In this document: piece after piece, positions 44,256 to 52,726 of the stretch
Numbering within the stretch: position 1 is the stretch's first letter
Layout: the number at the start of each line of letters is the position of its first letter
From: Streptococcus mitis
GTDB taxonomy: Bacteria > Bacillota > Bacilli > Lactobacillales > Streptococcaceae
Direction of reading: 5' to 3'
Length of the DNA: 64,000 bases
Assembly: GCF_016658865.1 (NCBI RefSeq)
Contig: NZ_CP067992.1
Location: forward strand, 1,445,001-1,509,000
Translations under genes and position numbers: made by a program
Notes under the pieces: model-generated
What the model was told of the DNA's origin: nothing
The model's database searches: none
What the model saw: only the letters and a program-made list of their open reading frames with translations

Positions 44256-44804
44256 TCATCTCTTTAACAAATAAGCAAGTACTACAATAGCATAGGTCAT
44301 GATTAACAATATAGCACTACCGATGCCAAACCATTTATAAAGCTTGTTAATCCCACAGTATCGTTCCACATAAGCCCTGTTTGGTTTTTCAGGATCATAC
44401 CATACCGTCATCTTCGAATAGACTGGAAAATGCGTACGCATTAAGTTATTAAACGATATAAAAGAATTGCGATAAAAGGTTAGTGAATTTGCCAACATAT
44501 CCTCTCTTGTAAAGTTATCATATGTACTTATGGGGCCCCATGGAAGCGAAACCGTTTTGATTATAAAATACCGTAATGGCTTGCTATAAGTAGTTCCGTT
44601 AACCGTATATTCAACAATCGGAGGATTTCCAGCCTGAAAATTACTATAGCCCACAACCGTTCCCTTAACAGACGATTTGGCAAGACGTACCATCTTTTTA
44701 TCCCGAAAATAAAGGTAGAGATATGTACCAGATAAAAAGATCAAAGATAAAAAGATGACGATGGTAGCAAATAAAAATAAAATGGTTTCTGTTGTCACAT
44801 TCAA
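44256..44804 (-). CDS. DUF3592-type membrane protein
   Basis: 182 residues: an N-terminal helix (ILFLFATIVIFLSLIFLSGT), a beta-rich middle with GTVVGYSNFQAGNPPIVEYT and WYDPEKPNRAYVERY, and a C-terminal helix (WFGIGSAILLIMTYAIVVLA). The VGYS...P.V.Y...G and YDPENP patterns are typical of DUF3592. It lies between the two lipoprotein paralogues, eight bases after the upstream one, and probably belongs to the same transcript. Confidence 0.75.
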   Translation of the reverse strand: MNVTTETILFLFATIVIFLSLIFLSGTYLYLYFRDKKMVRLAKSSVKGTVVGYSNFQAGNPPIVEYTVNGTTYSKPLRYFIIKTVSLPWGPISTYDNFTREDMLANSLTFYRNSFISFNNLMRTHFPVYSKMTVWYDPEKPNRAYVERYCGINKLYKWFGIGSAILLIMTYAIVVLAYLLKR

Positions 44805-44812
44805 CTCCTAGC

Positions 44813-45334
44813 TTATTCTATGCTCTTCACATCAGACATTGAAAGTGTCATCTTGGATGGATCTGACATCGAGTCAACAACCTCCAATTGTTCTGAGTTA
44901 AGTGGTAACAAAATTAATGTAGTTGTGTAAGAAGGTAACTCACCACTATCCTTGATAGCATAGCTAATCTTTTGATTCTCAAAAATAGTTTTGCCATCAT
45001 AGGACCAGCTTAGTGAAAACTCCAAATCTTTTTTGATATCTACGTCAGTTTTATTGACGAGCATCAGTGCTGCTCTACCATCTGAGACTGCTCCTGTATA
45101 GTAGATAGCCATATTTCCCTTACTACCTAGTTCGGGATGTTCCTTAGTCAATTTTTTTCCAAGTTCAATTAAATCAGACGTTTGACCTTCATATTGCGGT
45201 GCTACTACAAATTTCAATTCTTTCTCTTTATTTACAACTGTATTGCGTGTACTTTTCTCTGTTCCCCCTGCTTCCTTTCCATTAGAGCAACCTCCAAGAA
45301 TCAATAACAAAATGATGACAAATAACTTCTTCAT
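44813..45334 (-). CDS. lipoprotein, island paralogue 2
   Basis: 173 residues, signal MKKLFVIILLLILGGCSNG (lipobox LGGC). The N-terminal part is nearly the same as in paralogue 1, after which the sequence diverges. Both follow the same C-terminal KKSKKR-stop and the same spacer, so this is the parent or sister module of the duplication. Function unknown. Confidence 0.8.
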   Translation of the reverse strand: MKKLFVIILLLILGGCSNGKEAGGTEKSTRNTVVNKEKELKFVVAPQYEGQTSDLIELGKKLTKEHPELGSKGNMAIYYTGAVSDGRAALMLVNKTDVDIKKDLEFSLSWSYDGKTIFENQKISYAIKDSGELPSYTTTLILLPLNSEQLEVVDSMSDPSKMTLSMSDVKSIE

Positions 45335-45367
45335 CTTTTCTCCTTTTAATAAAAATTATACAAACCT

Positions 45368-46165
45368 TTATCTCTTTTTAGACTTCTTCACATGTTCCTT
45401 GTACATTTTTGACTTTTTCCCATACCATTCTTCGATGGTATATCCATACTCTTCACGGTATTTCTCTTGATTTTTATTGACTGCATTCAAGTTCTCTAGC
45501 GTTACTAAATAGGATTTAAGAAATGAAACCATAAAAAGGCCAAATAAAATAGGTGAAATTGGCAATAAAGCAAGCAAGAGGTGCGCAAGGAAATGATTAA
45601 GCCCGTGGGTAAAGAGGTTGATTCCATACATCAACAACCATAAGAATAAAATAACATTCAAAAATTTTTTAATATTTAGAGAAGCAAAAAAATCTTTTCT
45701 AGCGCGCTGCTTTGTTACAAAAATGTAGATAAAGTAAATCAGTGATAAGACAAAACCTATCCAGTAAACGATACGAATTGCAACTAGAGGGATTAAATAC
45801 AAGATGGCTATAAACCAACTATAATAAAAAATCACAAATAGAATCAACTGAAGAATCTGAGTCAATAAATAAGCTTTAATGCGATTTCTTTTGGAAATAA
45901 TATAAAAACTAATAAAACAGAGCCAACTAAACAAGAATAGAAAACCAAAGAAACTAGCTGGAGGAATAAGGCTATTTTCTATTGATGTCAATTGTATAAC
46001 TAGTTCATGTCCATCTTCACTAGCCAATCGGAGCACTCCCATTGGAAAGTATGAGGCCCAAATAATCAAAAACAAATACAAAGGCATTGCGAAAATCATT
46101 AATAATGGATTCCATTTACGTGTTGTTTCTAGTGCATCATTAGTATCTTTTTGTATCTTATCCAT
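45368..46165 (-). CDS. six-helix membrane protein following a toxin-tail fragment
   Basis: 265 residues with about six membrane helices (LLMIFAMPLYLFLIIWAS; FFGFLFLFSWLCFISFYII; AYLLTQILQLILFVIFYY; IVYWIGFVLSLIYFIYIFV; FLNVILFLWLLMYGINLF; HLLLALLPISPILFGLFMV) and a basic tyrosine-rich tail. It starts 13 bases after the glycine-rich fragment at 46179, the position expected for an immunity protein. That role is inferred from position only. Confidence 0.65.
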   Translation of the reverse strand: MDKIQKDTNDALETTRKWNPLLMIFAMPLYLFLIIWASYFPMGVLRLASEDGHELVIQLTSIENSLIPPASFFGFLFLFSWLCFISFYIISKRNRIKAYLLTQILQLILFVIFYYSWFIAILYLIPLVAIRIVYWIGFVLSLIYFIYIFVTKQRARKDFFASLNIKKFLNVILFLWLLMYGINLFTHGLNHFLAHLLLALLPISPILFGLFMVSFLKSYLVTLENLNAVNKNQEKYREEYGYTIEEWYGKKSKMYKEHVKKSKKR

Positions 46166-46178
46166 TTATTTTCTCCTA

Positions 46179-46460
46179 TTATCCAAACAAGGATGAGGCC
46201 GCCTTCAGACCACCATTGAAAAAATCAGAAACATTCTTGCCCACACTTTTGACAGTCTCCAAGCCCTGGTGGATTCCTTTCCCGATAGATTCCACTCCTG
46301 ATTCTACCACGTCTACAGCACCATAAGCTAAATTTTTAGCTTTGTCATAAACTGACTTTTTAAATTCTGGTGCAACAACAGAACCGATAAGATTAAGCGT
46401 TCCCCAAGCGAGCCCAACGATAGCTCCAATAGCAGTCTTCGAATTTTTGCCAAACAGAAA
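46179..46460 (-). pseudogene. headless toxin C-terminus A (glycine-rich, LXG-like tail)
   Basis: The frame is open from a TTG at 46502, but convincing sequence begins about 46455: SKTAIGAIVGLAWGTLNLIG (one glycine-rich helix), then an amphipathic region with repeated spacing (KNLAYGAVDVVESGVESIGK; GLETVKSVGKNVSDFFNGG) ending SSLFG. There is no signal peptide, Shine-Dalgarno or N-terminal domain. The DVVESG...VGKNVSDFFNG pattern parallels the ends of fragments B and C (GKIWDS...VNGFFSGLG). Confidence 0.55.
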
Positions 46461-46485
46461 AACAAAGAAAAATGTCCTTGCCCCA

Positions 46486-46614
46486 TTATACCACAATATC
46501 AAAATAGCTAATTGTACCCTCCTGATTGTATAATGGAAATCTACCTATAATTATCACATCAATCGCTCCATTATGTAGACGAACAATTGTACCAATAGGT
46601 AATAAGTTAGACAT
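46486..46614 (-). pseudogene. truncated DUF4176-like gene
   Basis: 42 codons, MSNLLPIGTIVRLHNGAIDV followed by IIIGRFPLYNQEGTISYFD and an abrupt VV-stop. The start (LLPIG..V.L..G......I..R.P.....G...YFDY) is the N-terminal half of DUF4176, a family I recall as encoded beside LXG/type VII toxins in streptococci. Its ATG overlaps the stop of the preceding membrane gene by a few bases (aatgtctaa). The remainder is replaced by fragment A, with an extended -10-like tggtataat at the join. Confidence 0.65.
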
Positions 46615-47149
46615 TCTCCTCTCCTTTTTCTACTATTTTAATGATTTTTAACCATCTATTAAGTTGGTAATCAAATTTGAACATAAATATCACTAAAAAA
46701 CTAACCGCCAAAAAGAGTACGGCAATGGTTTCATTTCCAAAGACAAACAAAAGAGTAGCGACTACAGTTAGGATTCTAAAAAGATTAAGAAGACATTTAA
46801 AATACCCTCTTCTTCTCTTCAAAGATCTGACAAACTTCTTACTCTGTTCCCCATCCAACTCTGATTTTTTTAATTTTAAAGTTCCGTGGTAAAATCTGAT
46901 AATCAAAGCGGCCAAAAAATAAGATAAAACGCCTAAGATCGTAACCGTCCCAACTCGGACTAACTGATTATTAAATATTCCTGCTTCAGCCAATATATCA
47001 GAAATTTTATTTATAATGTACAGCATAACAGGCAGTAGAATATAAGACCAGTAATTAGGAGAAGATGTTTCCTCTAGCAATACCTTATTCTCCCAATCAA
47101 AATGATAATTTTTGTTCTCCCATATCCCTAAATTAATAATTGTTTCCAT
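46607..47149 (-). CDS. four-helix membrane protein, putative DUF443-like immunity
   Basis: 180 residues from METIINLGIWENKNYHFDWE, with aaagga eight bases upstream. Two helix pairs (YILLPVMLYIINKISDIL; VTILGVLSYFLAALIIRFY; LFRILTVVATLLFVFG; IAVLFLAVSFLVIFMF) surround a basic cytoplasmic loop (KFVRSLKRRRGYFKC). The layout resembles DUF443 proteins such as TsaI, which protect against membrane-targeting type VII toxins. It follows toxin fragment B directly and overlaps the DUF4176-like start. The family label is inferred from topology and context. Confidence 0.6.
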   Translation of the reverse strand: METIINLGIWENKNYHFDWENKVLLEETSSPNYWSYILLPVMLYIINKISDILAEAGIFNNQLVRVGTVTILGVLSYFLAALIIRFYHGTLKLKKSELDGEQSKKFVRSLKRRRGYFKCLLNLFRILTVVATLLFVFGNETIAVLFLAVSFLVIFMFKFDYQLNRWLKIIKIVEKGEENV

Positions 47150-47162
47150 ATGTACATCCTTT

Positions 47163-47900
47163 TTAATTAAATACACTACCTAATCCCGAGAAAAATCCAT
47201 TAACTGCATCTCCCGCACTGTCCTATATTTTATCAGCTGTATCACCAACAGATTTCATCGTATCACCTACTACTTTCTTTGTACCATCCCAAACATCACC
47301 AACAAATTCCACGACTTTATCTCCATATTTATCATATAGATAATCAAAAGCCATTGATCCCACCACTGTTGCACCAAAAACCCATCCTCCTGGACCTAAT
47401 AATGCTGTAGCTAACAATGTTACTCCAATATGCCCACCTGTCTAAATTGCTGCATCTCCAACATCTTCGCCACTGTATAACTGTGCGACAAAATCAATCG
47501 CCGATCCCAATCCATATGGTAATGCTTTCGCAAATTTAGCACTCCCTAAGAATCCATCTAATTTATTCACTGACAGTATTACACAATCTCCAATTTTCTC
47601 AATGCTTTCTCCCACCATTTTATTAACAGTAGAACCAGGTGCAGTTGATAGAAGTGCACTCAATCCACATTTCGTTAGTGTATTCCCAATCTGTGATTTT
47701 AAGCCATTGATTAAATATGGAACTTGATATGGAAGCATGTAAGAGGTATAATAACCCGTTCCTAAATCAGAAGCTATATCACTTAATTTTGAAGTGATAC
47801 TTTCCTTTAAAAAATCTACAGACTCATTTTTTAGATCATCCGGAGAAATATTTATACCATTTTGTTGTTTGCTTGAAATAAAGTATTTATTCCCTTCCTA
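47163..47900 (-). pseudogene. headless toxin C-terminus B with two nonsense codons
   Basis: One reading frame of about 245 codons runs from the stop of the preceding membrane gene to a TAA at 47163. It is broken by TAG at 47442-47444 and TAG at 47223-47225. It reads NGINISPDDLKNESVDFLKE, YLINGLKSQIGNTLTKCG, ALPYGLGSAIDFVAQLYSG, then LLATALLGPGGWVFGATVVG, YDKYGDKVVEFVGDVWDG and DSAGDAVNGFFSGLGSVFN. No start codon, signal or N-terminal domain. In fragment C the second TAG is TGG (KIWDS), so that lesion is a point mutation. It looks like the tail of a large secreted toxin. Confidence 0.7.
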
Positions 47901-48440
47901 CTATGAATCTCCCAAACCATTTAACAATATTTTTTGTCTTTTCAATATTTTTTTAACTTTACTTGTCTTAAATTCCTGATGAAAATGTATAACACAAGCA
48001 AAAGCAAGTAGATATATCAACAGACATAAAAAATCAGTTTCTCTAATATAAGTAACCAAAAAATAAATCCCTAAAATAATAAAGAGAATCTTAATAATAA
48101 AAATTGAAATCACCTTTACTAATAGTGTTTTGAGATCTTTTCCCTTCAAAACAACTGTTTTCCAACCAGTTCTCGGATATTTTTTTCTCGCCTTCGTTAT
48201 CATCAACATTCCGCAAACTATCAGAGTTCCAATCATTGCAATACCGAGATTAATCGTATACGATAATGTACCAATGGCTGAATTTAAAGCACTTGCAATT
48301 CCTTTTAAAAGAAAGACTGCAAGTGGAGCAGCAACCATAATCCAATTAGAACTATTTTTTTGATTTTGATATTGAAATACTTCGTTTCTTTCATCAAAAT
48401 AAATCCATTTCGAATCCAAATAACCAATATATATTTTCAT
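47901..48440 (-). CDS. four-helix membrane protein, putative DUF443-like immunity
   Basis: 179 residues: a short polar N-terminus with a W/Y/D pattern (DSKWIYFDERNEVFQYQNQ), helices WIMVAAPLAVFLLKGIASAL, INLGIAMIGTLIVCGMLMI, VISIFIIKILFIILGIYFLV and FLCLLIYLLAFACVIHF, and a basic tail. The topology matches the protein at 46607-47149, though sequence identity is low. acggaga lies 11 bases upstream, directly behind toxin fragment C. Predicted immunity by analogy with TsaI-type proteins; not shown. Confidence 0.62.
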   Translation of the reverse strand: MKIYIGYLDSKWIYFDERNEVFQYQNQKNSSNWIMVAAPLAVFLLKGIASALNSAIGTLSYTINLGIAMIGTLIVCGMLMITKARKKYPRTGWKTVVLKGKDLKTLLVKVISIFIIKILFIILGIYFLVTYIRETDFLCLLIYLLAFACVIHFHQEFKTSKVKKILKRQKILLNGLGDS

Positions 48441-48464
48441 AATTAAAATTTCTCCGTTAATTTA

Positions 48465-48677
48465 TTAATTAAAAACACTACCTAATCCCGAGAAAAATCC
48501 ATTAACTGCATCTCCTGTACTGTCCCATATTTTTCCAGCAGTATCACCTACTACTTTCTCTGTACCATTCCAAACATCACCAGCAAATTCCACGACTTTA
48601 TCCCCATATTTATCATATAGATAAGCCTTATCAAAAAGAGTACTTAAACGTGCTTTTGCACCGGCTACTGAATCCAT
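48465..48677 (-). pseudogene. headless toxin C-terminus C
   Basis: 70 codons from MDSVAGAKARLSTLFDKAYL onward. The last 49 residues (YDKYGDKVVEFAGDVWNG, GKIWDSTGDAVNGFFSGLG and SVFN) closely match the end of fragment B. A stop codon lies two codons upstream of the ATG, and preceding frames (IARCAFVHTATKL) do not join on. It is therefore a tail only, with the point mutation of fragment B absent. Confidence 0.65.
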
Positions 48678-48821
48678 TAATCACAGTTTAGTTGCTGTAT
48701 GTACAAATGCACATCTCGCAATTTCCTTATTCAGATTATCCAAAAAGAAGAGAGGTAAATTAGTCCTCTCCTAGACATGAATTCTTGTTAACTTGCTACC
48801 GTTAATATAGAGAAAAACCAA

Positions 48822-49229
48822 TTAATTAGTTATTTTCACCTGACCTTTTTCATATCCCGAATACCAACTACTTTCAGGACTGACATATTCGGGCAATTCC
48901 TTTTGTGGCTGTTCTCCTAAAAGAATTAAGGTCCCATCATGTATCAAACAAGAATAATGAACCGAATCTCTAATAAATTCTTCATTCTCAGTATCAAATG
49001 AGTAAGTATATTCTTTACCTCCTTCCTTTATAGTGATCTGCTCACCTTCTATTTTTATCCATGAAGTTTTATCTAGTGAAGCCGTTTTAGTAGATTCATT
49101 TTTGACTACCAGATAGTAAATTCCATCATCTGATTTCATATCATCAAGAATAGTAGTAATGAGCCCTAGAATCATAAATGCAGGAATAATCAAAAGAAAC
49201 CATTTCCATTTTTTTGTTTTATTTTTCAT
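48822..49229 (-). CDS. single-helix anchored extracellular protein of unknown function
   Basis: 135 residues: basic start, one membrane helix (WFLLIIPAFMILGLITTIL), then a beta-rich outer domain (DDGIYYLVVKNESTKTASLD; ITIKEGGKEYTYSFDTENEE) ending SGYEKGQVKITN. Its ATG overlaps the tail of an upstream gene remnant (atgaaaaataa). It is the first complete gene of the toxin-fragment island. No family recognised. Confidence 0.6.
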   Translation of the reverse strand: MKNKTKKWKWFLLIIPAFMILGLITTILDDMKSDDGIYYLVVKNESTKTASLDKTSWIKIEGEQITIKEGGKEYTYSFDTENEEFIRDSVHYSCLIHDGTLILLGEQPQKELPEYVSPESSWYSGYEKGQVKITN

Positions 49230-49476
49230 CAGTATCAGTTACCTCCATGAATTTCGTTTTATCATTATTATTTACCTTTCCTCTAAGTTTCAACATATAG
49301 CCACCACCTTGAGGAGTTCCATTCCATATCTGTTCAACAGTTAAACTATTCTAATCCATCTGAACAGATCCAATCTTTGAATTTTTAAAGACTTTACAAA
49401 TTTTTCAATTTCTTCTTCATGCTCCTCCAAAAATTACAAGTGCTAAAATCAGCCAAAGCAAGGTACATTTTTTCAT
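49230..49476 (-). pseudogene. decayed small lipoprotein-like gene
   Basis: A start MKKCTLLWLILALVIFGGA runs into a stop where a lipobox cysteine might be expected. Further down, QIWNGTPQGGGYMLKLRGK and VNNNDKTKFMEVTDTDEK continue in another frame and end overlapping the next gene's ATG. Together they look like one gene broken by frameshifts. Confidence 0.45.
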
Positions 49477-49822
49477 GATTATCCTCCTATAACGTGAGAA
49501 TATAGACATATTATATCATGAATGTAAAAAAATTCTTGTCATGAACCGCCCCTCAAAGCTTAACCAAAAATCTAACTCTCTCAATATCTGTACCTTATCA
49601 GTATTTTGTTTGAAAAAAATTTTCTATAAAATTCCTTTTACACTATCTTTCCAATAATTCCTATAACAGGAATCAAAGAAATACCTATAAGATCTGATTC
49701 TAAGGTGCTATCCCATCTTTTTCATTCATTTATACTAACTGCAATTGAATTACATCTTATTGCTTCTTTTTTCATCTAGTTTAACACTCTAGAATTAGCT
49801 TCAAGGCATGATCCTAACATCT
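49477..49822. other. intergenic region without recognisable features
   Basis: About 345 AT-rich bases between the toxin-fragment island and the ABC-2 transporter genes. I see no ORF with a ribosome binding site, no tRNA and no repeat. It may be the island boundary. Confidence 0.5.
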
Positions 49823-49850
49823 AAAAAAGCCTGTCCTGAGACAAGGCTTT
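49823..49850 (-). terminator. terminator of the ABC-2 transporter operon
   Basis: aagccttgtc, tcag, gacaggctt then TTTTTT on the minus strand, ten bases after the stop of the last permease. Confidence 0.85.
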
Positions 49851-49860
49851 GAGTTTTTTC

Positions 49861-50646
49861 TTAGGACCCCGCACTTTCGTAGGCATCTAACCCCCTATCC
49901 CAAAGTTTAAGAGAAATGACAAAGAAAACAAGGGAAATCAACATCAAACCACCAATGTTAAAGATAACATTCTTGTCCTGCAAGAAATAGCTAGCAGGAT
50001 AATAGGCCGTAAAGGCAAAAGGCACGATAAAGCTAATCAACCATCGAAGGAGCGAATTGTAAATAGAAATCGGGTACTTGGCAAAATCATTAAACATATA
50101 GAAAATGTAAATCATGGCACCTGACTGCTTAGTCCAAAAAGCGATGCTGGCTGTCGCGATTTTCAAGGAAGTATAAATCAAGGTCGCAAAAGGAATACAA
50201 ACTAGGAAAAGCAGGAATTTTGGAAGAGTCCAAGCAATGCTAGATACCGTTGTCGCTAGTAGGATCCCACCAACCAAGAGTTCGCCCAAAGCATCAATCT
50301 GAAAGGTCTCAACCAGAATGTGAAAAAGAGGATTGATAGGACGCGTCAGATACTTATCAAACTCCCCTTTTCTCACCAAGCGTTGTCCCAATGCCCAGAG
50401 ATTATCAAAAAAGAGATGGTCCAAGCCCTTGGGAATCAAGGAAAATCCATAGATAAAAGCAATTTCTTGAAAAGTCCAACCTTCTAGAGATGGGATGTGT
50501 TGAAAGATGACATTGAGAAACAAGAGGTTCAAGCCTTGGGTCAGAAAGACTCCCAGGACTCCAACCACAAAATCCACCTTATATTCCATGATTTGTTTGA
50601 TGTATTGTCTGATAAAAATCAGATGCATGCGTTGATATTTTTTCAT
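49861..50646 (-). CDS. ABC-2 type permease, subunit 2
   Basis: 261 residues, about six helices, with the COG3694-like central PKGLDHLFFDNLWALGQRLV and RKGEFDKYLTRPINPLFHIL. It is the third gene of the ATPase-permease-permease operon and lies one base after the preceding permease. Substrate is unknown. The family exports unidentified compounds and is common in streptococci. Confidence 0.85.
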   Translation of the reverse strand: MKKYQRMHLIFIRQYIKQIMEYKVDFVVGVLGVFLTQGLNLLFLNVIFQHIPSLEGWTFQEIAFIYGFSLIPKGLDHLFFDNLWALGQRLVRKGEFDKYLTRPINPLFHILVETFQIDALGELLVGGILLATTVSSIAWTLPKFLLFLVCIPFATLIYTSLKIATASIAFWTKQSGAMIYIFYMFNDFAKYPISIYNSLLRWLISFIVPFAFTAYYPASYFLQDKNVIFNIGGLMLISLVFFVISLKLWDRGLDAYESAGS

Positions 50647-50647
50647 A

Positions 50648-51466
50648 CTAACCTCCTTGAATGGTGATAAATGACTGGACTCGTTTCCAAATCAACTGAG
50701 ACAAGCCCACCATTACTAAGAGCCAGAAAAACTGCAAAGCGAGTGCCTGAAGAATCTGACTAGCATCGTATTTCCCAACAATAATCATAACCGGAGTATA
50801 AATCAAGGATGAAAAAGGCAGGAAGGAGAGAATATCTGAAACAACCTTTGGAAAGAATGCTAAGGGAATCAAACTTCCAGACATAAAAGCCACTATGGAA
50901 GTCTTAAGTAGATTGGAACCCCATAGATTTTTAAACACAAAGGCAGAAAATCCAAAGCAGATATTAAAGAAAAAGTTAATCAGATAGGCCAGCGTTAGAC
51001 TAAAGAGATAAAGGACAGTTAATCCCAGCACTTCTACAATCTCTTGCCCAGATAAGATTTTCATCAAAACAATGACACTTAAAAATGGAAGGCCAACGCT
51101 GATAAAAATCAACCACTTAGACCCAAGCTCGGTAAAAAGATAAGAGGCTGCAAAATGCACTGGTCTCAACAAGCGCATGATAATGGAACCATCCTTGACC
51201 TCCTCCCCAATCATAAAGGAGCTATCCGACCTGGTCAGAAGATTGGTCACAAAACTCATGATGATGTAGAGGGTGATATCTGCCATACTAAAGCCCTGAA
51301 TCAAGGACTCCTGCGATGAATCAAAGACAGCCTTCCAGAGATAAAAGGCCACAAAAGCACCCATAACATCGCCGATCCGATAGAGAATGAAGTTGACTCG
51401 ATAGGTAATCAACTCCTGAACCCCTGCATTGATAAAGGGTTTATAACGTCTCCACAATTTGAACAT
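50648..51466 (-). CDS. ABC-2 type permease, subunit 1
   Basis: 272 residues starting MFKLWRRYKPFINAGVQELI with aaaggag six bases upstream, overlapping the end of the ATPase gene; the longer frame has no ribosome binding site. Six helices with SDSSFMIGEEVKDGSIIMRL then LRPVHFAASYL, the COG4587-like coupling region. It should form a heterodimer with subunit 2. Confidence 0.85.
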   Translation of the reverse strand: MFKLWRRYKPFINAGVQELITYRVNFILYRIGDVMGAFVAFYLWKAVFDSSQESLIQGFSMADITLYIIMSFVTNLLTRSDSSFMIGEEVKDGSIIMRLLRPVHFAASYLFTELGSKWLIFISVGLPFLSVIVLMKILSGQEIVEVLGLTVLYLFSLTLAYLINFFFNICFGFSAFVFKNLWGSNLLKTSIVAFMSGSLIPLAFFPKVVSDILSFLPFSSLIYTPVMIIVGKYDASQILQALALQFFWLLVMVGLSQLIWKRVQSFITIQGG

Positions 51467-51467
51467 C

Positions 51468-52460
51468 TTAGAGCTCCTTTCGGTAGAAGCGACGGATAAT
51501 ATCCTCAATATCCGTATCCACCATCTTCAAATCGCGGATTTCAAAATCAGATAGGGTTTGCTTGATAATGTCAGCTGATTGGTAGCGAGAACTATCGAAT
51601 TCAATGTTGAGACTATTCCCTTGTCTATCAATGGCCATATCAGGCAGGCCTTCATAGTGAGAAGCGATATGACTTTGACCTGGTAGCAGTTCAAAAGAAA
51701 GAGTCTTCATCTTTCCAAAGGTTTCCTTAAGTTGGCTCACCGTTCCATCAAAAATCTCCTGCCCCTTATCAATCATAAAGATCCGATCACAGAGTTGCTC
51801 AATATCGCTCAGGTCATGAGTGGTCAAGAGAATGGTTGTTTCTTCCTCTTGATTGATTTGGGTGATAGCCCGACGAATATTGTCCTTGACCGAAACGTCC
51901 AACCCAATGGTCGGCTCATCTAAAAAGAGAACCTTGGGATTGTGAAGCAAGGAAGCTGCAATATCCGCCCGCATCCGTTGCCCCAGTGAAAGAGTTCGTA
52001 CGGGATCCTTGATAAAGTCCTTCAAATCCAAGACTTCATTCAAAAAGTCCATACGCTTATGAAAGAGCGAGTCTGGCACATCGTAAATCTCTTTCAAGAC
52101 CGTGTAGGTCTCTTGTAGAGCCAAATCCCACCATAGCTGGGTGCGTTGTCCAAAGACCACTCCAATATCCTTGACATAATCTTGGCGATTGTCCTGGGGA
52201 ATCTTGCCATTAATCCGACAAAAACCAGATGTCGGTTTTAAAATCCCTGTCAGCATTTTAATGGTTGTCGACTTCCCAGCACCATTTGCCCCGATAAATC
52301 CTAAAATTTGCCCTTTGGGCACCTCAAAGGTCAAATCTTTGACAGCTTCAAAGGTCTGCTTTTCAGGATGAATAAAGGAGCGCAAAGCCCCCTTCAAGCC
52401 CGGTTCCTTAACAGTCTTCACAAAATTTTTCTGAAGATGTTCCACTTCTATCATTGCCAT
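51468..52460 (-). CDS. ABC transporter ATP-binding protein (COG4586 type)
   Basis: 330 residues: Walker A GANGAGKSTTIKML, signature LSLGQRMRADIA, Walker B VLFLDEPTIGLD and H-loop TTHDLSDIEQL. The N-terminal extension with the KEPGLKGALRSFIHPEKQ segment and the C-terminal regulatory domain are typical of this subfamily. First gene of the operon. Confidence 0.92.
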   Translation of the reverse strand: MAMIEVEHLQKNFVKTVKEPGLKGALRSFIHPEKQTFEAVKDLTFEVPKGQILGFIGANGAGKSTTIKMLTGILKPTSGFCRINGKIPQDNRQDYVKDIGVVFGQRTQLWWDLALQETYTVLKEIYDVPDSLFHKRMDFLNEVLDLKDFIKDPVRTLSLGQRMRADIAASLLHNPKVLFLDEPTIGLDVSVKDNIRRAITQINQEEETTILLTTHDLSDIEQLCDRIFMIDKGQEIFDGTVSQLKETFGKMKTLSFELLPGQSHIASHYEGLPDMAIDRQGNSLNIEFDSSRYQSADIIKQTLSDFEIRDLKMVDTDIEDIIRRFYRKEL

Positions 52461-52696
52461 AAATCTCTCCCTAGCGCAAGGAATAGCAACGTTGTGTTTT
52501 TGACTACAAACATTCTAAATCCTTACTTTCTACACCTTCTACATTTTATTCTTACAAAAGGCTTTATACCAACCTATTATAGTCCAATAAAAAAAGGAAT
52601 GCAAGCGTTTGCCTACAGATTATAAAATTAGAGATTTCTCTCTTAAAATCATACTTTTAAACAAAAATTCTGGTTTAATAGTTTCCTTGAAACGTC

Positions 52697-52721
52697 AAAA
52701 AAACCACCCAATGGGCAGGTT
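52697..52721 (-). terminator. terminator formerly behind the 54161-56392 gene
   Basis: aacctgcccattgggtggtt with a T tract on the minus strand, close in sequence to the fba terminator at 56579-56603. The second insertion sequence lies between it and the gene it would serve. The other 200 bases up to the ABC operon hold only its AT-rich upstream region. Confidence 0.65.
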
Positions 52722-52726
52722 AGTAT

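Noticed and set aside
46179..46502. 107-residue gene starting at the TTG at 46502
   Set aside because: The TTG has no ribosome binding site and the first 16 codons overlap a promoter-like sequence; I treat only the C-terminal part as a gene fragment.
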